From: Saccharum officinarum
Lineage: Eukaryota; Streptophyta; Magnoliopsida; Poales; Poaceae
Direction of reading: 5' to 3'
DNA length: 64,000 nucleotides
NCBI GenBank assembly: GCA_020631735.1
Contig: CM036209.1
Location: forward strand, 6,733,451-6,797,450
Shown here: piece by piece, positions 54,550 to 64,000 of the stretch
Layout of the letters: each line of letters begins with the position of its first letter
Position numbering within the stretch: position 1 is the first letter of the stretch
The notes under the pieces: model-generated
Database searches by the model: none
Seen by the model: the letters and a program-made list of their open reading frames with translations, nothing else
Told to the model about the DNA's origin: nothing
Position numbers and translations under genes: made by a program

Positions 54550-55469
54550 GTTTGGAAAAAAGGATCCCTTTTTGGTATTCGGACTTAATGCCGACTCCTA
54601 TTTGTTTCGAGTAGATGGGGTGGAATCCTGAGTGTGGTTCGATATAGCACGACCTTGCTTGGATCTGTATCTGCTTAATGTGTTCTTCTCCTATCCGTGT
54701 GATTTCTGGAGATATCGTGTTATCTTTTGGTACTTCTTTAGCAGGTTCAGACATTCAGAAGTAGTAGCTATGATTCTTGCACCATATATACTTTATTTGA
54801 TGTCATTACTAACTATCAGAGGGCACTGGAATGTGACAATTTTTTTTAACTATTGCTGCTGCTTATATAGCTCCTATCTGCAACATTTCCATTGAGATGG
54901 TTAGAGGGGATAGCATATACAACTGTAAGTATAGCTCAATCCTATGTCCAGCCATTAAAATTCATAATATATCAATACACACATATAGGCATGCAATTTT
55001 AAACTGCTACCTACTAAATACTATTGTTTTATGAGGCCGTGGTGTTCGCTTAGTCGGTACAATGGTGGATATTGAACATTGTTTTATAGGGTATTAGTGA
55101 CTGAAGTACTGAACCCTATGATGAGGAATTGATATGCTGAAACAACAGGTGTGAGATTTTATTTATTGAATCATTAATCGAGGGTATTTTTGAGCTGATT
55201 GTCTGGATGGGGCAAATAGCATGAGAGAAACTTAAACACAAGAGTAGTGTGCTTCATGTAGTCCTAGCTGGATGGAGCTTTTTCTCTTTTGAGCTCTTGT
55301 TTTGCCTCGGCCTTTTGTTTCCCTTGTCAACTCTACTCCCCGTTGTTATTAATCAATTGAACAGCAGAACTCCTGCTGGTGTTGTTTCAAAAAAAAAATT
55401 TGCATTTCTATTCTTACATGCCTTTCCTTTGTTTTCTTTGTTGTCTGATTGTCCTATTCCTAAATGCAG
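54550..55469. other. Probable SAR1 intron remnant, then intergenic
   Basis: AT-rich with no coding exon recognised. The 3' part ends in a CT/T-rich tract and a TGCAG acceptor right before the F-box start codon, so some of it may be a 5'UTR intron of that locus. Confidence 0.45.
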
Positions 55470-57236
55470 ATGGAGCAACCCTCAAGCTCACCAACAGCGA
55501 CATGGTCCGCCAGAGCTCCTTGGACTTGTGTTCCTCCACCTCCCTACACGTGCTGACCGCGCGCACTTCCCTGCTGTCTGCCGCCAATGGCGCTCTTCCA
55601 TGAGGCAGTGCCACCTACCACCCATGTCGCCAATGCCTTGGTCCGTGCTTCCAGGAGGCAACATTGTCAGATTTCTCATGATCAAACCTTCCACTTGCCC
55701 GATGCTACTCGTTACCACAACTCTTGTGGCGGGTGGCTTCTCTTATCCCGGGATGACGACAGCTGCTTCATGTTGAACCCCTTCACCAATGCCACTGTGC
55801 AGCTTCCCAGCCTATCTTCATATATCTGCTACAATGAGCATGTAGAAACTGTCAATGTCCTTGCTGATGAGATGCCGGTCACATGGATGAATATCAAGGA
55901 CCTAGCTGATATATCTGTAATCACGTTGATTGTGTGCTCCAAACACCTCATTGCTGCGATAGTTGCTATTAGTGGCCTTGGTACAATTGCACTTTGCAGG
56001 CCAGGGGCTGCTGCATGGTCAGTGAGTGCACATGAGCAGTGCATGTGGCTCTCAGATATGGTTTTCTTCCAAGGGTGCTCTATGCTATTGACACCAATAC
56101 TGAGGACCTTCTTTTGATTGATATTGTGGACGAGCTTGACAATGATAGGCCAAGGGTATCTCGTATTGAGCGCGTCATTGAGGGAGATCCCCACCCACCC
56201 CAAAGATATCCTCAGCCTATGCTCTGCCTCCTTGAATCCCATGGGACATTGCTGATGGTACGTAGAACAATGAACTCCAAAGGATATGTGGTATACATGT
56301 CTGGAACAAAAGTTTTCATGAATCATAGTGCAGGTAGCAGCGAGTTTGAAGTGCTCAAGGCAGACTTGAAGCATTTGTTGTGGGCTGAAGTGAAGAGTCT
56401 AGGGAATGAAGTAGCTTTGTTCATTGGGCGAGGGTGCTCCTCAGCTGTCCATGTATCTCCATATGATCTTTCACGGGACTGTATCTTCTTCATGGATGAT
56501 TACACTGATCACAGTGATGGCCGGTGTTTGAAAACGACAACATATTGTGGTCTGTATGACATGAAAGACGTGACGGTCTATTCTCTCTTGTGGATGGTAT
56601 CATGGAAGAGTGGATACATCCCTGCAACCTGGCTTTTCTCTGAAGGTACTCATATTGACCCTTTTTTTATTGCAAGCTCTATCAATAGATAAAATAAACA
56701 CTTTGACATTTTCTTAGCAAAATTGAAATATTTCTCCTAGACTTTGCATATGGTTATAGCTCCTTAACCACATGTTTAGGTAGTTAGAAGAAAATTGCAT
56801 GTTTCTTTTACCTTAGCTGGGCCAAGATTTTTCTTATTTTGGAGTCCAGGGAGCTGGTGTAGGTGTGCAATTAATAAATCATCAAACACACATAAACTTT
56901 TCTTACTTCAGTGTTACCTCTTATTGAGGGTTTTGTAGATGAGAGTCGTGTTATGTGTATGCAACTATGCATTATATGGAAGGGAAGCATCTTCATTGTG
57001 ATTTCTGTGGTCTTGTGATAGAATTCCCTATGAAAATGTGCCTTCTTTGAGACATCTCTCCTACCTTGGCTGTTTGAAGCGGAAAGAATCACTTTACCTT
57101 GTGCATCGTACGTCTTTATCATCTGATTCACACCTTTTCAGCTATTTTGGCTGATACAGGTAAGATGGACAAGTTGCGTACAACAGAGGAACACCTTCAG
57201 GAGCTTGTGGAACCTCCTACGACGCTTCTATGTTGA
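55470..57236 (+). pseudogene. F-box/DUF295 gene, frameshifted, 2 exons
   Basis: ATG 55470 follows a TGCAG acceptor. The F-box reads PPELLGLVFLHLPTRADRAH with FPAVCRQWRSS, and is followed by a DUF295 region (PDATRYHNSCGGWLLLSRDD, FMLNPFTNATVQLPSL; later LIDIVDELDND, SRDCIFFMDDYTDH). The first exon ends GAA G|GTACTC near 56645. A short second exon (57161-57236, phase-matched, ending in TGA) gives the C-terminus. Three frame changes interrupt it: near 55510, near 55673 and near 56075. F-box/DUF295 proteins are a large, fast-evolving grass family of putative SCF ubiquitin ligase adaptors. The breaks could be real or assembly errors, but three in 1.2 kb favour a pseudogene. Confidence 0.82.
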
Positions 57237-57832
57237 TGGACCTGAGCTTCCCAGAACTCACCGCCAAAAAGAAAGAATCCCTGGTAAAACGCTGAAGGCC
57301 TGCTTGCTATCACGGGGACTTGCATGAAGTCAAGACTTGCCCTTGTTGCGTCTTGCTTCATTTTGGTGTCGTCGGTAGTGATACTTTTCAGACACCCGTT
57401 GTAATCGATTAATGGTGCTGCTTACATTCTGCATATTAATGCTCTAGAAACATGTGATTTGTGAACCCTTTGATATGGACTGGGTCAGTGACTCACTGGG
57501 ATCTTGGTATCTCTGCGTGAGGGAAGAGGAAGAAGGGTCCGACTCGGGCCAATGTGGGCTACGGCCTAGAAAGGAAGCTGGAGAGGAAAACGGCTACCAG
57601 GCCCGAGTTGGGCTAAAAAAGGACACGGGCTTAGAAGATTTAGCCCAGAATGACAGCACGACTACTGAGCGTCTGAGCTATGAGGGGCTCGAGTATGTGT
57701 TATCGAGTAGTGCGGTACGGTCCTCAGCCCTTGTGGCCATAGTAGCTCCGAAGATGCTAGCGACGTCCATCGCACAGGACGCAGCTCCCACCAGCCACAA
57801 CCGCGGGCTTGGCGTCATGGTCCACCCCAGAC
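57237..57832. other. F-box 3' flank and intergenic; 144-codon frame not supported
   Basis: A plus-strand frame at 57454-57888 runs into the adjacent transposon end and has no domain. I see no other gene. Confidence 0.5.
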
Positions 57833-58357
57833 TAAAGATGGTAATGGGGACCCGCGACCCGATACCCGATGGATATTTATTCCATTAGGGTACAAATATG
57901 GAGTAAAACTCATACCCATGGGTACGTAAACGGAGCAAAACCTTCACTCATCGGGTACGTGGGTACGGAGACGGTGTAGCAGGCCCCATACCCGTTTACC
58001 CGTGGGTAAAAAATACCTGGCCCAAAATTAAATAAGCCCAAAATTAAAGAATTATTATGGTGCTATGTGATTGGTGGTTGCAATAGAAATTATTATGCTA
58101 CTATTTTGTCTATTTTTTTTTGTTCTAGGAGTGATGGTTGCTTGTGATTTGTGAATTGCTGATTTTCTATAAGGCAACAAAAGGACTTTTGGTGGGTATG
58201 GGTGACCCGCCGGGTATAATTTACCCTGACGGGTATGGGTCTGGGAAAATTCCCCCACCCGCAACCAGATATGGAGATACCCGCGGTGTCATATTGTTAT
58301 CATGGGGATGGGTCTGGGGAGTCCATACCCGATGGAGATTTACCTATTACCATCTTG
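57833..58357. mobile_element. hAT-like non-autonomous element with AAGATGGTAAT ends
   Basis: The left end AAGATGGTAATGGGGACCCG and the inverted right end AAGATGGTAATAGGTAAATC share the first 11 bases. The subterminal parts are full of 'GGGTAYGGG / ACCCGATGG' words. No clear 8 bp target duplication was found. Non-coding. Confidence 0.62.
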
Positions 58358-58509
58358 AGCCATGACCCTCTTTTACCCTGCATGTAGCTCCACAGTCCGA
58401 TCTCAGGCTGCTCAAACAGAGGAGAGAGCGTGTACTCGTGTCCGCACCGTCATCCCCCGGTCTGAGAAGGATGCATGGTAGCAGAAAGGCGAGGAAGAGA
58501 CACTGAGAA

Positions 58510-58880
58510 GGGAGATGCAACACTCGATCTACTTTTGAAATATTCAGATGCAACACTTGCAATATACGTACGAAGACAGATGAAACACTTAAAATATGCG
58601 TCTGAAATATTTACAAAAACACCTGAAAAAACACTTGAAACCATTGCAAACATACACAACATCTAAATAAAGCACTTGCAACATATTTGTAAAACATGTA
58701 CAACATCCAGATAAACACTCTTGCAACATACGTATGAAAAAATAGATAAAAAATTGGGAACAAATGTTTGCAATATACATGCATAACCATTGCAACATAT
58801 GCAACATCCTAATCGTACTTTTGCAACAAATCTCTAAAACATTTGCAACACTTGAACAAACACTTGCAACATTTACTGCT
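58510..58880. repeat. Degenerate repeat array built on 'TTGCAACATA'
   Basis: At least ten variants of GCAACAYWTGCAACA / ACTTGCAACATAYGTATGAA at irregular 25-45 bp spacing. Part of an unidentified repeat family; no coding potential. Confidence 0.7.
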
Positions 58881-59553
58881 TACGAAATGGAGGCTTGCGG
58901 CATGTGGAGTTCACCGGAGACAACTGCGTCGTAGCCACCATCAACCAGCGCCACCATCGACCAGATCGACTCCGCTTACCACGAGGCTGGCGGGGACACC
59001 TTTGTGGCCGCTAGTATACTGGGCTCCACGCAGGACAAGCAACCCCTGCAGCCCCTGCAATCGTAGTCCCCTCACCACCGGATCTCTCGTCGTGCAGTGG
59101 ATCTGGTGGAAGGAGCAGCGAGGCAGAAAGGGGCAGAGGCGCGCGGCGCACGATGTGGACGAGGAGTGTGATACGGGCGAACGACACGAGCGGTGCCGCA
59201 CGATGTGGACGAGCGGCGCGAGCGGGTCGGACTCCGGGTTTAATCACTACCGTAGTAGCTCTTTCGTGTGTGGATTCAACATTGCTCTCAAAGTGATCTT
59301 CTTTGAGAGCGTTACAGTGCCACAGTATCTGATATGATGGTAACAGTTGCCGTGTTTGACTACTTTGATTTGACTACGTAAGGCGTGTGAGGAGTTGTGA
59401 CGTTGACGTTGGACTTGGACTTCTCAATCTAACTACATCTTTGCGGCACCTGCACCACGCGTTTAGCGATAGTAGCGATCCATTACGGCATTACCCGGCC
59501 CGCACGTTTCGTGGCTGAACTGAACGTCTGAACCGTACAAAATGTTTTGTTTT
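58881..59553. other. Intergenic, no gene recognised
   Basis: Moderately GC-rich DNA with short frames only, ending at the third assembly gap. Confidence 0.5.
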
Positions 59554-59653
59554 NNNNNNNNNNNNNNNNNNNNNNNNNNNNNNNNNNNNNNNNNNNNNNN
59601 NNNNNNNNNNNNNNNNNNNNNNNNNNNNNNNNNNNNNNNNNNNNNNNNNNNNN
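59554..59653. other. Assembly gap (100 N)
   Basis: Exactly 100 N. It probably hides the 5' terminus of the CACTA element that follows. Confidence 0.99.
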
Positions 59654-60265
59654 CAGTGATGACCCTTCACTACCGGTTCTAGGCTCTGACAACCAGAAAT
59701 AATTGGAGGGCGAGCGAGACAGGCAGTGATGACAGCTATCACTGCCGGTTTGTGCCTCCCGCCGGCAGTGATGACAATCCACTATTACTCAGCCGGTTCA
59801 AGCAAGAACCGACAGTGATTTGATTCTATCACTATCGGTTCTAGATAGAACCGACAGTGATGAGCTGACAGCACAAACAGGGTTGTAGCCGTCATCTTCT
59901 TCTCCACTCTTTTATCCCCGAGAACAGAGGGCGCGTTTGGGCCACTCCCTCCAATGTTGCGGTCACCCAAATCCGTGAAGCTACCACTTGGATTTGGAAG
60001 AATGGCTTGATCTTTTTGCTTTAAGGTTAGTAACCAGCCTTCATTCCTTCGATTTTGTTGCTTAATTAGCTTTGTTTTGATGGCTATAATGCTTGATTCT
60101 CATTCTTATTTCTCCATTCTTCTACAGAGCACTTTTCTAATTCATGGCTATAATGCATTGTTAGTATGTGATGTTATAATTGGTTCTTAGGAGTAGAGTA
60201 GATTCTTTTACAATGTTGATGAGCAAATTAACCCATGTGTCACCAAACAATGCATTGTTTGGAGC

Positions 60266-60433
60266 AGTAGTGGCGGATCTACAGGGGGCTGGGTGGGCTC
60301 CAGCCCCCTAATGACTTGATTTACTACTAGAAACACTGTAGCAAAAATCTCAAATCACCATTAAATCTTCATGCAAATCAACATCTCCATTGTTTTTTAG
60401 CCCCCCTTCATTATCATCCTGCATCCGCACTAG
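60266..60433. mobile_element. Non-autonomous hAT MITE, 168 bp, with exact 8 bp target duplication
   Basis: Ends TAGTGGCGGATCTACAGG and, inverted, TAGTGCGGATGCAGG. TTTGGAGC flanks it at 60258-60265 and 60434-60441. It lies in the leader of the CACTA element. Confidence 0.92.
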
Positions 60434-60721
60434 TTTGGAGCTACATTGTTGTTCATGATCATGTCTCCAATTTTAGTATTTTTTTAAATTAATGTCTCTA
60501 TTTTTATGTGGCATGGAGTAGAATAATTGTTCTACAATATTGTGCAATAATTATTTTTTTATGGGGCTGTGATTTTTAATTTATATGGGCATTGTTTGGA
60601 GCTACATTGTTATTCATGATCATGTCTCCAAATTTAGTCTTTTTTTAAATTAGTGTCTCCATTTGTATGTTGCATGGAGTAGAATAATTGTTCTTCAATA
60701 TTGTGCAATAATTGTTTCTTA
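60434..60721. repeat. Tandem duplication, 161 bp period, in CACTA leader
   Basis: TTTGGAGCTACATTGTT at 60434 repeats at 60595. Both copies run through ATGTCTCCAA, GCATGGAGTAGAATAATTGT and ATTGTGCAATAATT. Confidence 0.93.
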
Positions 60722-60771
60722 TTAAAACTTTCCTATGTTTCCTTTGTCCGGCCCATTTTACCTGTGCAGAC

Positions 60772-63700
60772 ATGGATCGAGGGTGGATGTACGATCTGTC
60801 ATGTACAGACCAACGGTACTTGACGGGCATCGATGATTTCATCAAGCTTGCTAGAGCCAATGCTGGGGACTCACAGCCTGTATTCTGTCCATGCAAAGAT
60901 TGCAAGAATACGAGAAAATGGGGCGACGTGGAGCATATACGATTGCACTTGATTACCAGGAGGTTCATGAGAGACTACACGATTTGGACTTTGCATGGGG
61001 AGGTTGGTCAAAATGTTGCACAAGAAAACAATGATGATGTGCCCATGCCTAGCGTATCCCTAAACGCATTTCTGCCTATTGATGATTACCAATGCTACAC
61101 AGTACCAGTGCCTACCAACGATAATGTGTTTAGGAATACATTAGTTGACGACACAGAGAAAATGATGACATTTCACAGTTTCTACATGATGTGCATGGCG
61201 GATTCCTTAGTGCTACACAGTTAAAAAAACTGGAGATCATGAGAAAGGATGCAAAAACACCATTGTATCCGACCTGCCCAATAAGTAAACTGGAAGCCAA
61301 CATCATGCTATTAGAGTTCAAATCAACGAATGGATTGAGTGATAAAGGCTTCGATAGCTTGTTAGGTATACTACATAAACTGCTCCCGAAGGGTAGCGAG
61401 TTACCAGAAAAGACTTACCTAGCCAAGCAAATGATTTGCCCAATCGGCCTCGAGGTTGAGAAAATACACGCGTGTTCCAACGATTGCATATTGTACCGTG
61501 GAGAAAAATACAAAGACTTGGATGCGTGTCCCAAGTGTAAAGCTCCCCGATACAAGCAAGGGCCGTCAAATCAGGGAAGCAAGACCAGAGGAGGGCCCAT
61601 AAAGGTCGTATGATATTTTCCTATAGCTCCACGAGTGCATAGGTTGTTTGCAAATACAAAGTCAGCCAAACTGTTGCGTTGGCACGGCAAAGAGCATAAG
61701 AAAGATACAATGTTGAGGCACCCCGCCGACGGGTCGGACTAGAGGACTATCAACACTATGTTCTATAAGAACATCGGTGGAGAGGTAAGACATCTTTGGA
61801 TAGGTTTGAGCACAGATGGGATGAATCTGTTTGACCAGGTTAGAAGCAATCATAGCACTTGGCCAGTGACGCTATGTATATACAACCTTCCACCCTGGCT
61901 TTGTATGAAATGGTCATACATACAGATGCCACTACTAATCCAAGGGCCAAAACAACCTGGTAATGATATCGATGTGCTTCTACAACCAGTGATCGATGAA
62001 CTACTACAGATGTGGGAGACGGGTGTGAAGGATGTTTGGGATGAGTACAAAAAAAAACATGTCACGATAAAGGTTATACTTATCGCTACAATCACTGACC
62101 TGCCAGGGCGAGGTTGCTTGTCTGGAGAGAAAACAAAAGGATACACTGGGTGTGTCGAGTGCTTGGACGAGACTGATGCTATACATCTACCAGAAAACAA
62201 GAAGATGGTCTATATGGGACACCGTAGGTTCCTACGAAGGGATCACCCTTACCGCAGGAATAGAAAAGATTTTAATGGGACTACTGAGAAACGTGGACCT
62301 CCAAAGTATCGAGACGGGAAACAGATACTTAAACAAGTAAGCAAACTCACAGATGTTGTCCTTGGGAAGGGGAAGGTGCAGTACCAGCGCCAGCCGGTAG
62401 TATCTGGAAGAAAAAATCAATCTTTTGGGAACTACCTTATTGGCCACTTTTGAGTGTACATCACTGTCTTGATCCAATGCACATAACTAAAAACGTGTGC
62501 GGTAACACACTTAACATGTTGATGAACACCGGGGGAACAACAAAGGATTCTCTCGCGACACGCTTGGACATGCAACACCTGGGCCTCAGGAGGAGTTGCA
62601 CCCAATAACTCTTGAGGATGGCCACTTGAAACTTCCGGTGGCATCATGGACACTAAAAAAGGAAGAAAAGGCCATGCTTATTTCTTTCTTCAATGATCTC
62701 AAAGTGCCAACTGGCTACTGTGCGAATCCGAAGAGGCTAGTTAACATGAGAGAACTTAAGTTTAACTATGGTTGTATGAAGGCCCATGATTGTCATGTCA
62801 TTATGACTCAGCTGCTCCCAGTTGCCCTGCGAGGTATCCTCCCTGACAAGGTCCGTGCCCCAATCATAAAGTTGTGTTCGTTCTTCAACGCAATCTCTGA
62901 AAAGGTCATTGAAGGGGCAAGCTAGACCAGCTGAAGCAGGAGATAACCGAGATTCTATGCAGGCTTGAGATGCATTTCCCACCGACTTACTTCGACATAT
63001 CAGTGCATCTACTTGTTCATCTTGTGGACCAAATTAAAGCCCTTGGCCCAATGTACCTACACCAGATGTTTCCTTTCGAGAGGTTGATGAAAGTTTTCAG
63101 GCGGTATGTTAGGAATAGATTCATACCAGAAGGGAGCATGGTAGAAGGATGGACAATGGAGGAGGCCATTGAGTTCTGCACATATTATATGGACATCAAT
63201 CGGGTCGAAGTTCTAGTATCTCGTCACGATGGAAGACTAGGGGCAAAGGAACAATAGGTGAGAAAGCTGTCAAAATAGTCGAAGTGGTTTCCTTCAGACA
63301 GGCACACTTCGCTGTTCTCCAGCAGGCCGACGGTGTGATGGCATACATTAATGAGCACAAGCAGTTACTGCAAAGTAAGCACATCGGTAGGTCACAGGCC
63401 TGGCTTGAGAAAAACATAAGGAGGAATTCGGTGACTGATTTCGACGCTGCAGGCTAGGAATGGTGACGGGATGTCAGCTAGATCTCTTAGCTCCCGGACC
63501 TTCGACTACGGTGATGATGTACCAAGGTTATGATATAAATGGTTTTACATTTTACACAAAAAAACAGGATGGAAAGAGCACCAACCAAAATAGTGTTGTT
63601 CGTTTCGACGCCCACGATGAATACGGCACGGTGGAGGCAACATACTATGGTTTCATAGATGAGATATGGGAGCTAGACTATGGACGACAGTTGAAGGTCG

Positions 63701-64000
63701 CTTTTTCCGTTGCCAGTGGGTCCGGCTAGATGAAATCAACACCGACAATGATGGGTTCACTACCGTTGATCTATCCATGACCGCATATAGAGATGACCCC
63801 TTCGTCCTTGCAAAGGATGTTTTGCAAATCTTCTATGCAAGGGATAACAATACAAAGGAAAGACTACAAGTAGTCATGCAAGGCAAAAGGAAGATTGTCG
63901 GTGAAGGAGTGACAGACGAAGAAGAGTACAAAGGTTATCAAGAAATGACTCCTTTTGGGGCGGACATTACCCTACCTATCCTTGAAGAGGGTGACGAACC
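60772..64000 (+). pseudogene. CACTA transposase (TNP2-type), frameshifted, partial
   Basis: ATG 60772 begins MDRGWMYDLS, the transposase-associated N-terminal domain, with CPCKDCKN at about 60889. The TNP2 core follows: FLSATQLKKLEIMRKDAK (61206), LSTDGMNLFDQV (61807), DLPGRGCLSGEKTKGYTGC with the Cys pair (62098-62160), then HHCLDPMHITKNV (62460). A DUF4218 region (YFDISVHLLVHLVDQI near 62990; MFPFERLMKVFRRYVRNR near 63070) and a DUF4216-type region (63520 to the edge) come after. Breaks: a frame change near 61185, TGA at 61612-61614, TAG at 61739-61741, a frame change near 62395, then stops or frame changes near 62612, 62920, 63255 and 63725. Inactive. Confidence 0.9.

Larger units (their letters stand above)
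59654..64000 (+). mobile_element. CACTA (En/Spm-type) DNA transposon, 5' part, runs off right edge
   Basis: It starts with a subterminal region (59654-59865) of direct and inverted copies of the CACTGYCGGTTC / GAACCGACAGTG word, typical of CACTA ends. A leader with a likely intron (GTTAGT at about 60027, TGTGCAG at about 60763) leads to the transposase start at 60772. The coding region is degenerate and continues past 64000. The terminal CACTA itself is not visible and probably lies in the gap. Confidence 0.92.

Noticed and set aside
57454..57888. 144-codon plus-strand frame
   Set aside because: It has no recognisable domain, and its end lies inside a repetitive transposon terminus.
58510..58880. 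CRISPR-like array
   Set aside because: Repeats are degenerate and unevenly spaced, there are no unique equal-length spacers, and the genome is a plant nuclear one.

Overview
This is a nuclear window from a grass, most likely an Andropogoneae species (the sorghum, sugarcane and Miscanthus group). The evidence is spliceosomal introns, an obtusifoliol 14-alpha-demethylase (CYP51) that looks nearly identical to the sorghum protein as I remember it, a B1-type plant CDK, and dense grass transposons (Tourist- and Stowaway-like MITEs, L1 and RTE LINEs, CACTA, MULE, Ty3/gypsy). Three runs of exactly 100 N (3396-3495, 34591-34690, 59554-59653) mark scaffold gaps.

Four host genes can be assembled exon by exon with consistent splice phases. 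(1) A coiled-coil protein of unknown function (-, 9512-12468, 6 exons, 368 aa) whose first intron may be GC-AG. (2) An LRR receptor kinase of the HPCA1/At5g49770 group (-, 16887-29828, 18 exons, 977 aa) that carries a 7.2 kb L1 LINE in intron 5 without losing its reading frame. (3) CYP51 (+, 38196-41405, 2 exons, 493 aa). (4) CDKB1 (-, 44409-50112, 7 exons, 308 aa) with a 5'-truncated RTE retrotransposon in intron 5, flanked by a perfect 19 bp target duplication. CYP51 and CDKB1 are convergent. The four genes share no pathway: sterol synthesis, cell-cycle control, receptor signalling and unknown.

Broken host-derived loci: a SAR1 GTPase first exon split by a MITE and carrying P-loop substitutions (54176-54549), and a frameshifted F-box/DUF295 gene (55470-57236).

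Mobile DNA by region. 1-8 kb: decayed Ty3/gypsy gag-pol on the minus strand, an N gap, a second decayed gypsy gag-protease fragment on plus, then a 5'-truncated LINE with a short target duplication. 13-16 kb: MITEs and 'CCCGAA'-rich transposon ends. 20.9-28.0 kb: the L1. 29-36 kb: MITEs, a duplicated contig end around the second gap, and TA microsatellites. 42-44 kb: a MITE and tandem repeats. 52.3-53.8 kb: a non-autonomous MULE (Pack-MULE-like) with inverted repeats of about 220 bp around GC-rich cargo. 57.8-59 kb: hAT-like and repetitive sequence. 59.65-64 kb: a degenerate CACTA transposon running off the window, with a small hAT MITE in its leader.

I found no convincing novel biological system. 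The strongest points are the two LINE insertions inside otherwise intact genes, the MULE, the MITE-split SAR1 exon, the hAT insertion beside its own empty site, duplicated splice-site segments in two genes, and G2/M-type promoter motifs upstream of CDKB1.
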